This document shows positions 7,263 to 15,139 of a DNA stretch of 28,626 bases, piece by piece (positions within the stretch are counted from its first letter, which is position 1; each line of letters starts with the position of its first letter). Source of the stretch: Eutrophocola sp964601805 (GTDB taxonomy: Bacteria > Pseudomonadota > Gammaproteobacteria > Pseudomonadales > Pseudohongiellaceae); the NCBI GenBank assembly GCA_964601805.1, contig CAZROW010000037.1, positions 1-28,626 on the forward strand, in the 5' to 3' direction. The position numbers were made by a program, and so were the translations under genes. Below the pieces are notes generated by a model that saw only the letters and a list, made by a program, of their open reading frames with translations, made no database searches and had not been told where the DNA came from.

Positions 7263-7781
7263 ATGTACAAGACACTACTTTCAAGCACATTACCCTTAGC
7301 CGCTGGCGCTCTCATGGCGGCCAGTGCCACCCTGCAGGCAGAGCCTGCTGTCTATAGAGACGGGAGCATGAAAGTCCCGCAGGCCGCGGTCATTGGAAGC
7401 AATGAAAACAGCTATTACACCGACGTCACCCTGGGATTTGGGAGTGATGGCACACTCCAGGTGACCGGTGCCACCCTGAATCATCTCGTTGGTGTCGACA
7501 CAGTCGAGGCCCAGGTCACACAAACCCTGGCCACACAGGAGGTCAGCCTGGCCGTCAGCGGCAACCTGTCTGTACCATGCAAGCAATTGCTGGACCCCGC
7601 GATGTCTTTCCGGGATGACACTTTTACCGTGGTCCTGGCCGAATCAAACCTGGGACCGGCTGAGAGCTGCATCCAGGTGCTGGAGCCTTTTGATACCAGT
7701 ATTGAACTGGATGTAGAGGACCTCGATGCGGGAACTTACAACGTCGATGTCAACGGCGTGATGACGCAATTTACCTTGTAA
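7263..7781 (+). CDS. Secreted hypothetical protein, beta-rich
   Basis: This 172-residue protein has a near-perfect ribosome-binding site (AAAGGAGG, 7251-7258) before ATG 7263. The signal peptide is clear: MYKTLLSS, a hydrophobic core, then a likely cleavage after LQA (residues 24-26). The mature protein is acidic, has no further membrane segment, and alternates hydrophobic and polar residues as in beta-sandwich proteins. Two Cys, in VPCKQLL and ESCIQVL, probably form a disulfide. The strong translation signal suggests an abundant periplasmic or secreted protein. I do not recognise the family. It is convergent with the RND operon. Confidence 0.72.
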   Translation: MYKTLLSSTLPLAAGALMAASATLQAEPAVYRDGSMKVPQAAVIGSNENSYYTDVTLGFGSDGTLQVTGATLNHLVGVDTVEAQVTQTLATQEVSLAVSGNLSVPCKQLLDPAMSFRDDTFTVVLAESNLGPAESCIQVLEPFDTSIELDVEDLDAGTYNVDVNGVMTQFTL

Positions 7782-7787
7782 TACAGG

Positions 7788-7814
7788 CGGCCTTGAGCCA
7801 GCCTGGCGAGGCCG
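7788..7814. terminator. Candidate bidirectional hairpin between convergent genes
   Basis: CGGCCT (7788-7793) pairs with AGGCCG (7809-7814), and GCCAG/CTGGC pair inside. It lies between the stop codons at 7781 and 7821. There is no U-tract, so termination is not certain. Confidence 0.35.
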
Positions 7815-7820
7815 GACAAA

Positions 7821-10800
7821 TCAGCCTCCGGTGGTAGCAAGAGTGTCTTTCTTGCTAAAGCGCTCCCCGACCTTGTCGCCCAGTACCAGCATGGCCGGTG
7901 TCATGATCAGGGTCAGTATGGTGGCGAAAGCCAGGCCGAAGGTGATGGCAGAAGCCAGCTGGGTCCACCACTGGGTGGAAGGACCGCCGATCTGGATATG
8001 GCGATTGATCAGGTCGAAGTTCATACCCAGCGTCATCGGCATCAGGCCAAGAATAGTGGTCACTGTAGTCAGCAGTACCGGACGCAGGCGCTGGGAGCAG
8101 GTCAGGATGGCCGCTTCCACGGCTTCTGCCCCTTTCTTCTTGATCAGGTTATAGGTATCAATCAACACGATATTGTTGTTAACGACAATACCGGCAAGCG
8201 AGATGACCCCGATCCCGGACATCACGATGCTGAAAGGCTGGTCCATGATCAACAGGCCCAGCAAGACACCAATTGTGGAGAAAACCACTGCGGACAGAAT
8301 CAGCAGCGCCTGGTAAAAGCTGTTGAACTGGGTGACCAGGATGATGGCCATCAGGAACAATGCAGCACCGAAGGCCTGTGATAGGAACTCCTCGGCTTCT
8401 TGCTGGTCTTCGTTCTCTCCCTTGAAATTGACCCGGACTTCAGGATCAAGATTACCTGCATCCAGCCATTGCTGGAGCTGATCCACCTTGTCATTGGGCA
8501 GCACGTCTTCTGGCACATCCGCGGCAATATTCAGGACGCGATTACCGTCGGTGCGCTGGATGTTACCAACACGGGGTGAGGCTTCCCGGGTCATGAAATT
8601 ACTCACTGGCACATTACCCATCAGGGAGTTCACGGTGAGATGGTCCAGCATGCCGATATTGCGCATGGTTTCCGGAAAACGTACCCGGATATCGACCTCA
8701 TCATCCGCATCATCCGGGCGATAATCTCCCAGCATGATGCCATTGGTAATAAGCTGAATGGCACTGCCGATCGTACTGATATCAGTACCAAAACGGGCTG
8801 CTTCCTGACGGTCCACTTCCATCTTCCAGTCAATCCCGGGCAGCGGCCTGGAGTCGGTCACATCGACAAACTCACCCAGTTCATTCATGCCGGATCGCAA
8901 CTTTTCAACAGCATCCGGTAGCAGGTCGGTATTCGTGGCCGTCAGTTCCAACTGGATGGGTTTGCCCGAGGTAATACCTGACTCCTGTACCTGTGGCTCC
9001 ACAATAATGCCGGGAATATCCTGTGTGCGCTCGCGCACCTCCGCCATAATCTGTGCCGCGGGGCGTCGCAGTTCCCAGTCCACCAGGCTGAGCTGGATAC
9101 GGCCGATCACATCCTCATCGATATCATTCCCCAGGGAAATGCCGCTGCGGGTATAGATAGCTTCGAACTCTTCCATGTCCAGGATTCTGTTTTCCACTTC
9201 CTGCACCAGGGCATCGCGTTCAAAGACGGACAGGTCACCACGGGAATGAATATTCAGCACGGCAAATTCCGGTTCCACATCCGTGAAAAATTCCTGGCCG
9301 CGGCCAATAGTTCTGTAAAGCAGGATGCTACCGACCAGGAAGACAATTGCTGTTAACAACACCAGTAAAGGCCTGTGCAGGGCCTTGCGCAGGACCGCGA
9401 TATACCCAGAGGTGAATGCATCCATGTCCCTGATGTTATCGCGTGCTTCTTCCAGGAAGTCCACTTCTGCGATCGATGTCATTTCCGACAGGTCGGGATT
9501 GGCATTCTTGTTGGTCAACAGGGAACCCACCGTGGGCACAAACAACAGCGCCATGAACAGGGAAGCGGCCAGGGTCACCAACAGGGTGATCGGCAGGTAC
9601 TTCATGAACTCACCGATGAGTCCGGGCCAGAACAACAAGGGCATGAATACCGCCAGCGTCGTGGCAGTGGATGCGGTAATGGGCCAGGCCATCCGCTTGG
9701 CGGCTTCGGTAAAGGCCAGCTTGGGACTATACCCATTTTTCATGTTGCGCTCACTGAGCTCAACCACCACGATGGCCCCATCTACGAGCATGCCCACGGC
9801 CATGATCAGGGAGAACAGCACAACAATGTTCATGCTGTAACCCATCATGTAAATCACCAGGATGCCGGACAGGAATGCGCCGGGAATGGCCACACCCACC
9901 AGGCCTGCCGAACGCAGCCCCAGGGCACCCAGAATCACGATCATGACCAGGATCACGGCAATGGCCACGTTGTTGACCAGGTCGTTAAGCATAATACGGA
10001 CCTGTTTCGAGTTATCGGAGGTATAGGTCACTTCCAGGTTTTCAGGCCAGTCTTCAAGCTGCATCGCCCCGTTGACCGTAGCTTTGACTGTATCCACCAC
10101 TTCCAGAATATTGGCACCTGAACGCTTGGTAATTTCCAGGGCAATGGATTTTTCGCCATTGAGCCGGGCGAAACTGGTGGGATCCTTGAAGGTTCTGCGC
10201 ACGGTGGCGACATCCTGGAAAGTCACGGTCTTCAAACCATCAGTTTTCACCGGCAGGTTCAGGAGGTCGTTGAGATCTTCAATCACACCAGGGACTTTCA
10301 CCGAGAACCTGCCCTCGCCGCTGTCCAGGGCGCCGGCGGCCACCAGGCGGTTATTGCGACTGACATAACTCACCAGGTCAGCGTAATTCAGGTTATAGCT
10401 TTCCAGTGCCACCGGGTCCACGATCACTTCGAGTAATTCTTCCCGATCGCCGCCGACATCAGCCGACAGCACACCCGGAATGGACTCCAGCTCATCACGC
10501 AATTGCCGGCCAATAGTGACCAGGGTGCGTTCCGGGACCGGGCCATGCAGCATGACGGTAATCACGGGAATCAGCGACGTATTGATTTCCTGGACGAAAG
10601 GCTCCTCAGAGTCAGCAGGCAATTCGTTACGTGCCAGGTCAACCTTTTCACGAACATCGGCCAGGGCCTGGTCGGCATCAAAGCCTGCGTCGAATTCGAG
10701 GATGATCACACCTGAGCCTTCGGAACCGGTGGCGCGCAGTTCCTTGAGACCTTCAATGGATCGCAATTCGGTTTCCATGGGCCTGAGCAGAAGGCGCTCG

Positions 10801-10979
10801 GCGTCTTCCGGTGAAATACCCTCGTGGATGATATTGACGTAAATCTGGGGAATATCGATATCCGGCTCTGCTTCCTTGGGCACGGAGATATAACTGACTA
10901 TACCGGCAAGGATAAGCAGGGCCAGGATCATGATGACCGGCCTGGGACGGTTTATAAAAGCACTAATCAGCGAGTTCAT
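7821..10979 (-). CDS. RND family efflux transporter permease (AcrB/HAE-1-like)
   Basis: This 1052-residue inner-membrane, proton-driven efflux pump subunit has the usual length of the family. It has an N-terminal transmembrane helix, a large periplasmic porter loop, a membrane bundle (about 335-475), a second periplasmic loop and a second bundle (about 860-1040). The TM4 motif is GMLVDGAIVVVE (Asp400-Gly401), where AcrB has Asp-Asp. TM10 reads AGIVVNNNIVLID (Asn934-936), where AcrB has a Lys. One of the usual proton-relay Asp and the Lys are therefore absent, as in some SwrC/MdtC-like branches. The start is 4 nt after the adaptor stop, so it is co-transcribed. No outer-membrane channel gene is nearby; it may use a shared TolC. 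Substrate unknown. Confidence 0.95.
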   Translation of the reverse strand: MNSLISAFINRPRPVIMILALLILAGIVSYISVPKEAEPDIDIPQIYVNIIHEGISPEDAERLLLRPMETELRSIEGLKELRATGSEGSGVIILEFDAGFDADQALADVREKVDLARNELPADSEEPFVQEINTSLIPVITVMLHGPVPERTLVTIGRQLRDELESIPGVLSADVGGDREELLEVIVDPVALESYNLNYADLVSYVSRNNRLVAAGALDSGEGRFSVKVPGVIEDLNDLLNLPVKTDGLKTVTFQDVATVRRTFKDPTSFARLNGEKSIALEITKRSGANILEVVDTVKATVNGAMQLEDWPENLEVTYTSDNSKQVRIMLNDLVNNVAIAVILVMIVILGALGLRSAGLVGVAIPGAFLSGILVIYMMGYSMNIVVLFSLIMAVGMLVDGAIVVVELSERNMKNGYSPKLAFTEAAKRMAWPITASTATTLAVFMPLLFWPGLIGEFMKYLPITLLVTLAASLFMALLFVPTVGSLLTNKNANPDLSEMTSIAEVDFLEEARDNIRDMDAFTSGYIAVLRKALHRPLLVLLTAIVFLVGSILLYRTIGRGQEFFTDVEPEFAVLNIHSRGDLSVFERDALVQEVENRILDMEEFEAIYTRSGISLGNDIDEDVIGRIQLSLVDWELRRPAAQIMAEVRERTQDIPGIIVEPQVQESGITSGKPIQLELTATNTDLLPDAVEKLRSGMNELGEFVDVTDSRPLPGIDWKMEVDRQEAARFGTDISTIGSAIQLITNGIMLGDYRPDDADDEVDIRVRFPETMRNIGMLDHLTVNSLMGNVPVSNFMTREASPRVGNIQRTDGNRVLNIAADVPEDVLPNDKVDQLQQWLDAGNLDPEVRVNFKGENEDQQEAEEFLSQAFGAALFLMAIILVTQFNSFYQALLILSAVVFSTIGVLLGLLIMDQPFSIVMSGIGVISLAGIVVNNNIVLIDTYNLIKKKGAEAVEAAILTCSQRLRPVLLTTVTTILGLMPMTLGMNFDLINRHIQIGGPSTQWWTQLASAITFGLAFATILTLIMTPAMLVLGDKVGERFSKKDTLATTGG

Positions 10980-10983
10980 AGTC

Positions 10984-12096
10984 CTAGTTACTCTGCCTTC
11001 TTTCCTCCATGGCTGTTTCCATGGGGGCTGAGTTTGCTACAGGATCAACTTGCTGGCCGACTGTCACAAAACCCTGGCCAACGGTGATGACAGTGACCCG
11101 ATCAGGCAATCCCGTAACCAGTATGCCGTTATCGGAAGACCCGGCGATTTCGATGGGGTAAAAATCCACGCGGTTGTTGCTGCTCACTGTCTTGACGCCC
11201 ACGGTACCGTCATCAGCCAGGGTCAGCAGAGAAGGCGAAATATCGTGGGCGGTAATACGGTTACCTAATAATTCGAGTTCTGCCGTGAGCCCGGCACGGA
11301 TGCCATTGGGATTGGGCACCTCCAGTTCGACACGGAAAGTACGGGTATTCTCATCTGCTACCGGCGCCAGGTAGCGCACTACCCCGTTCAGCCGTGTGCC
11401 ATCGACCAGTACTGCAGATCCACGCCCACCCACATACAGTTCAGTGACTTCCTTGCCATTGATTTCGCCGGCAATAATCAGGGGATCGATATCGACAATA
11501 TCCAGGACATCATCACCGGCGCGCACGTAATCACCTATTTCGACATTACGTTCCTGCACGATGCCGTCAAAGGGAGCTTTGATACTGGTGTTTTTGATTT
11601 CCAGGGCAATGCGGGCCCTGGCCGCCCTGGCACTTTCCAGGCGGGCATTGGCTTCAGCGATTTCCACCTGGGAGACAAATTCGCGGCTGCGCAGGCTCTG
11701 TCGCGCTTCCAGTTCCAGTTCGCGCTGGGCAATCAGGGCTTGTGCTTCAGACAGGCGCTCATTGCGGTCACGGATATCCAGTTCAACGATGGCCTCGCCC
11801 TCGGAAATCGGACTGCCGCGCTCAACACCAAGCCCGACGACCGTGCCATCGGTTTCAGCCTTGATACTGACGAAACGATTCGGCTCGGTGCGTGCACTAA
11901 GGGTGATTTCCCGGGTAATTTCGCTGGCACGAATAGACTCCACGCGCACGCGCATGGATTCACCGTTGCCACGGTTTACCTCGGCATTACCACTGAAATC
12001 CACGGGACTGCTGCCCAGTCCGGTGAGCATCCATGCTGTCACGGCAACGGCAACACCCAACGCCATGAGGATTGAGTTTCGTCTGTTTTTATTCAT
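10984..12096 (-). CDS. RND efflux periplasmic adaptor (membrane fusion protein)
   Basis: This 370-residue adaptor would link the permease to an outer-membrane channel. It has a membrane anchor at about 8-27 (no lipobox Cys), and a lipoyl/barrel-sandwich half-motif near IKAETDGTVVGLGVERGSPI (about 78-97). A rather short alpha-hairpin (about 105-165) is rich in Arg, Glu and Ala. The second lipoyl half is IKAPFDGIVQERNVEIGDYV, followed by a beta-barrel and membrane-proximal domain. It is the first gene of the pump operon. A palindrome lies in its leader (12111-12124), which may be where it is regulated. No local regulator gene is present. Confidence 0.93.
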   Translation of the reverse strand: MNKNRRNSILMALGVAVAVTAWMLTGLGSSPVDFSGNAEVNRGNGESMRVRVESIRASEITREITLSARTEPNRFVSIKAETDGTVVGLGVERGSPISEGEAIVELDIRDRNERLSEAQALIAQRELELEARQSLRSREFVSQVEIAEANARLESARAARARIALEIKNTSIKAPFDGIVQERNVEIGDYVRAGDDVLDIVDIDPLIIAGEINGKEVTELYVGGRGSAVLVDGTRLNGVVRYLAPVADENTRTFRVELEVPNPNGIRAGLTAELELLGNRITAHDISPSLLTLADDGTVGVKTVSSNNRVDFYPIEIAGSSDNGILVTGLPDRVTVITVGQGFVTVGQQVDPVANSAPMETAMEERRQSN

Positions 12097-12110
12097 TAAA
12101 AGTATTTTTT

Positions 12111-12143
12111 GAGTAGCCCTACTCGCGGAAGGCGCAGATTATC
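12111..12143 (-). promoter_or_regulatory. Candidate promoter -10 and operator of the RND operon
   Basis: On the minus strand, TGTGATAAT fits an extended -10 (hexamer GATAAT at 12138-12143). Downstream, within the leader, is the inverted repeat GAGTAG-GG-CTACTC (12111-12124), ending 15 nt before the adaptor ATG. The position suits a TetR- or MarR-type repressor, but no such gene is adjacent. The -35 is weak. Confidence 0.35.
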
Positions 12144-12228
12144 ACAGGATTTACAGTGGATTGCGAGAGATATGACCGGCCAGTCAGGTAAAAAAACACA
12201 CCGTTTTCGGAAATATTTCAGTGTTTTA

Positions 12229-12250
12229 CCCCGGAAAAGACTAACCGGGG
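12229..12250 (-). terminator. Weak candidate terminator after yajQ
   Basis: Stem CCCCGG (12229-12234) / CCGGGG (12245-12250), loop of 10 nt, followed on the minus strand by TAAAACAC. The hairpin is good but there is no real U-tract. It sits 9 nt after the stop codon. Confidence 0.35.
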
Positions 12251-12258
12251 TAGCCGGG

Positions 12259-12741
12259 CTAATCCCTGAAGTTATTGAATTGCAACGGTAAGCCATAGTT
12301 CTCATCCTTGAGTAAGGCAATAACTGCCTGTAAATCATCCCTTTTTTTGCCAGTCACACGAAGCTTGTCGCCCTGGATCGCCACCTGGACCTTCATTTTC
12401 TGCTCTTTCACTTTCTTGACGATCTTGCGCGCTATTTCAGACTCAATACCCTGCTGGATGGTAACTGGCATGATGGCTTTCTGCCCCACCATTTCCACAT
12501 CCTTGGTCTGCAGGCTGCTGATATCAATGCCACGCTTGACCATCTTGTTCTGCAGAATATCCAGCATCTGGTCAATCTGAAACTCCACTTCGGCTGTCAG
12601 GGTCACAAGATTGTCCTTGAGCTCAAAAGCCGCATCCACTCCCTTGAAATCAAAACGATTGCCAATCTCACGCGACGCCTGGTCCACGGCATTGGTCATT
12701 TCGTGCATATCAACTTCGGAGACTATGTCGAAGGAAGGCAT
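12259..12741 (-). CDS. yajQ: YajQ family nucleotide-binding protein
   Basis: This 160-residue cytoplasmic protein starts MPSFDIVSEVDMHEMTNAVDQ, with the diagnostic motifs NRFDFKG (28-34), QIDQMLDILQNKMVKRGID, and the C-terminal GDKLRVTGKKRDDLQAVIALL. Length and sequence match the YajQ family of two ferredoxin-like domains. A Xanthomonas member binds cyclic di-GMP and partners a transcription factor; whether this one does is unknown. The ribosome-binding site AGGA lies 8 nt before ATG 12741. It appears to be a single-gene unit between the pump operon and the pdh genes. Confidence 0.95.
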   Translation of the reverse strand: MPSFDIVSEVDMHEMTNAVDQASREIGNRFDFKGVDAAFELKDNLVTLTAEVEFQIDQMLDILQNKMVKRGIDISSLQTKDVEMVGQKAIMPVTIQQGIESEIARKIVKKVKEQKMKVQVAIQGDKLRVTGKKRDDLQAVIALLKDENYGLPLQFNNFRD

Positions 12742-12802
12742 GGGGAATCCTAAAAATTGGGTATTTTAGCAGGTTTTGCTTGAAGGTAATTTATGGGGTT
12801 AT

Positions 12803-12834
12803 CGATAAAACGATAAAGCGATAAACCGATAAAG
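12803..12834. repeat. Octamer tandem array CGATAAAN x4
   Basis: Four consecutive octamers: CGATAAAA, CGATAAAG, CGATAAAC, CGATAAAG. This is the reverse complement of the TTTATCG array at 12936-12981, so the two form an inverted pair about 100 nt apart. It is intergenic, between yajQ and aceF. Confidence 0.85.
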
Positions 12835-12935
12835 GGCTTGTTCAGGTAGACGCAGAGTTCACGAGAAAAATTTGCACGCCTGGATACAATAGTTCAAGGC
12901 ATGTACTCACATGCTCGAACTTTACGTCAACTCCG

Positions 12936-12981
12936 CTTTATCGTTTTATCGTTTTATCGTCTTTTTGTTTATCGTTTATCG
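12936..12981. repeat. Octamer/heptamer tandem array NTTTATCG
   Basis: CTTTATCG, TTTTATCG, TTTTATCG, one degenerate unit, then TTTATCG twice. It can pair with the array at 12803-12834. It lies 18 nt past the aceF stop codon. Confidence 0.85.
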
Positions 12982-12982
12982 A

Positions 12983-12997
12983 GCGCACTCCGTGCGC
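12983..12997 (-). terminator. Hairpin just after aceF
   Basis: GCGCAC (12983-12988), loop 3 nt, GTGCGC (12992-12997), directly beyond the aceF stop codon and next to the octamer array. There is no U-tract, so this may be an mRNA-stabilising 3' hairpin rather than an intrinsic terminator. Confidence 0.35.
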
Positions 12998-12998
12998 C

Positions 12999-14978
12999 TC
13001 AAAGCGCCAACAGCCTGATGTCATTCAACAGCGTGGATAAGGTGTTGCAAAACATTCCCCCATCAACCCCGTTCACTGCACGGTGGTCATAGGACAGGGC
13101 GAACGGCAGCATCTTGCGTGGTTCGAATGCCTTGTTGATGTAGACCGGTTTGATGGTGGTCTTGGAGACGCCAAGGATAGCCACTTCTGGCGCATTGACG
13201 ATGGGTGTGAATCCGGTGCCGCCCAGGTTGCCGAGGCTGGATACCGTGAAGCAGGCACCCTGCATGTCATCCTTGGACAGTTTCCGGTTCTTGGCTTTCT
13301 CACCGAGTTCAGCAATTTCCGCGGCAATCTCCCAGATGGTCTTGCGATCCACGTTTTTTACCACGGGGACCATGAGGCCAGCCGGTGTCGCTACCGCCAC
13401 ACCGATATGCACATACTTTTTCTGGATAATTTTCGTGCCGGAAGAATGCAGTGAGACATTGAACTGCGGATGTTCCTGCAAAGCCCGGGCACAGGCTTTC
13501 ACGATAAACGGCAGCGGGGTCAGCTTGATGCCTTTTTTCTCGGCCAGGGCTTTCTGCTCGCTGCGGAACTCTTCCAGTTCGGTGACATCGGCTTCATCAA
13601 ACTGGGTCACATGCGGCACATTGAGCCAGTTCTTCGACATGTTCTGCGCCGTTACACGGTGCAGTTTTGACATTTCCACTTCTTCGATTTCACCGAACTG
13701 GCTGAAATCAATATCCTCGATGCCCGGCAGGCCTGCGCCTGCAGCTGGTGCTGCTGCCCCACCCTGGAGTATGCCTTTCACGTAGGCATCAACATCTTCT
13801 TTTACAATCCTGCCACGGGAACCGGTACCTGTGACTTTGCCCAGGTCCACACCCAGTTCACGGGCCAGTTTGCGTACTGCGGGACCGGCATAGACTTCGG
13901 CGCCGGCGCCACCACTGGCTTGCTCTGGCAAGGTGGCGGCTGCTTGCGGTTTGGACTCCGTGGCAGTTGCCGCCGCTTTGGGTTTGTCCGCGGACTTTGA
14001 TTCACTCTTCGGTTCAGCTTTGGATGCTGACCGGGCCGGAGCAGCGCCTTCAGTTTCCAGGTCGAGAATAGGCGAGCCTTTCGAGACCTTGTCCCCGACT
14101 TTCACCTTGATGCTTTTCACGACACCTGCTGCCGGTGACGGGACATCCATGGCGGCCTTGTCGGTTTCCAGCGTGATCAGGCCGTCTTCCTTGCCAATCT
14201 CGTCACCTTCAGCCACCAGGATCTCGATGATTTCCACATCGCTGTCTTCTCCCAGGTCAGGCACTTCCACAGCCATCAGTTCCGGTTTGCCGCTGGCAGT
14301 CGGCGCTTGTGCTTCCTGCGCCGGTTCCGTTGCAGAGGCCTTTTCTTCGGCGGGTTTTTCTTCAGTTTCAGCTGAATCGTCAGCACCGGCCGTTTCAAGC
14401 TCAAGGATCAGGGTGCCTTCATTGACCTTGTCACCCACTTTCAACTTGATGGACTTGACCTTGCCTGCTGCCGGTGACGGAACATCCATGGCGGCCTTGT
14501 CGGACTCCAGGGTGACCAGGCCATCTTCCTCGCTGATCTCGTCACCTTCAGCCACCAGGATCTCGATGACTTCGACATCGCTGTCATCGCCCAGGTCAGG
14601 GACGTTGACGTCGATGGTCTTGCTGCCAGCATTTGAAGCAGGGGCCGACTTGGCGGCCTTCTCTTCTGTCTTTTCTTCGGCTGCAGGTTTTTCCTCTGCG
14701 GCCGGCTCACTGTCACCGGATTCATCACCTGAGTCCGCGCCTTCAGTTTCAATGCTGACAATATCAGCACCCTGGGAGACCTGGTCGCCCACCTTGACCA
14801 GGACTTCCTTGATCACGCCGCTCTTCGGTGACGGGATTTCCATGGCAGCCTTGTCACTCTCCAGCACGATCAGGGAGTCGTTTTCACTCACCTCATCGCC
14901 GGGTGCAACCAGGATTTCGATAATCTCGACATCCTCTTCGTCACCTATGTCCGGAACCTGTATCTTTTCAACTGCCAC
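12999..14978 (-). CDS. aceF: Pyruvate dehydrogenase E2, dihydrolipoyl acetyltransferase, three lipoyl domains
   Basis: This 659-residue core of the pyruvate dehydrogenase complex moves acetyl groups to CoA in the cytoplasm. It has three N-terminal lipoyl domains with the lipoylated Lys in (E/T)SDKAAM or ETDKAAM at about Lys43, Lys161 and Lys274, separated by Ala/Glu/Pro/Lys-rich linkers. An E1/E3-binding domain follows at about 362-402 (AGPAVRKLARELGVDL), then the catalytic domain (about 425-659) with SYDHRAVNG (His632, Asn636). Asn in place of Asp is also found in Azotobacter/Pseudomonas-type E2p. Lipoyl domains 2 and 3 are nearly identical, including at DNA level. It follows aceE by 161 nt; the E3 gene (lpd) is not in the window. 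Confidence 0.97.
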   Translation of the reverse strand: MAVEKIQVPDIGDEEDVEIIEILVAPGDEVSENDSLIVLESDKAAMEIPSPKSGVIKEVLVKVGDQVSQGADIVSIETEGADSGDESGDSEPAAEEKPAAEEKTEEKAAKSAPASNAGSKTIDVNVPDLGDDSDVEVIEILVAEGDEISEEDGLVTLESDKAAMDVPSPAAGKVKSIKLKVGDKVNEGTLILELETAGADDSAETEEKPAEEKASATEPAQEAQAPTASGKPELMAVEVPDLGEDSDVEIIEILVAEGDEIGKEDGLITLETDKAAMDVPSPAAGVVKSIKVKVGDKVSKGSPILDLETEGAAPARSASKAEPKSESKSADKPKAAATATESKPQAAATLPEQASGGAGAEVYAGPAVRKLARELGVDLGKVTGTGSRGRIVKEDVDAYVKGILQGGAAAPAAGAGLPGIEDIDFSQFGEIEEVEMSKLHRVTAQNMSKNWLNVPHVTQFDEADVTELEEFRSEQKALAEKKGIKLTPLPFIVKACARALQEHPQFNVSLHSSGTKIIQKKYVHIGVAVATPAGLMVPVVKNVDRKTIWEIAAEIAELGEKAKNRKLSKDDMQGACFTVSSLGNLGGTGFTPIVNAPEVAILGVSKTTIKPVYINKAFEPRKMLPFALSYDHRAVNGVDGGMFCNTLSTLLNDIRLLAL

Positions 14979-15020
14979 GCTTTCAATCCTCTACACTTTC
15001 TTTTCTTATCCGGGGGTTAG

Positions 15021-15068
15021 ATCCGGCTTCGCTTGCCGGATGACGGGCTGCGCCCTCTCCCGGCCTAC
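15021..15068 (-). repeat. REP element with alternative hairpin, between aceE and aceF
   Basis: GCCGG (15035-15039) pairs with CCGGC (15060-15064). Inside, GGGC (15045-15048) pairs with GCCC (15052-15055). The tail is CTAC (15065-15068), as in REP elements. The same GCCGGAT (15035-15041) can instead pair with ATCCGGC at 15021-15027. The two hairpins are mutually exclusive and would lie in the aceE-aceF transcript, where REP hairpins can affect mRNA decay and relative expression. Confidence 0.7.
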
Positions 15069-15101
15069 ACTATTGTTGGATATTACCTGGACACCTTGGC
15101 C

Positions 15102-15133
15102 CTTTATCCTTTTATCCTTTTATCGCTTTATCG
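15102..15133. repeat. Octamer tandem array NTTTATCS x4
   Basis: CTTTATCC, TTTTATCC, TTTTATCG, CTTTATCG in perfect tandem, ending 6 nt before the aceE stop codon. This is the same family as the arrays at 12803 and 12936, so aceF is bracketed by it. Confidence 0.85.
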
Positions 15134-15139
15134 TCTTTC

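Noticed and set aside
10984..12096. RND adaptor as a lipoprotein
   Set aside because: The N-terminal hydrophobic segment has no lipobox Cys; a transmembrane anchor fits better.
12803..12981. CRISPR-like array
   Set aside because: Repeat units are 7-8 bp in direct tandem with no spacers and no cas genes.
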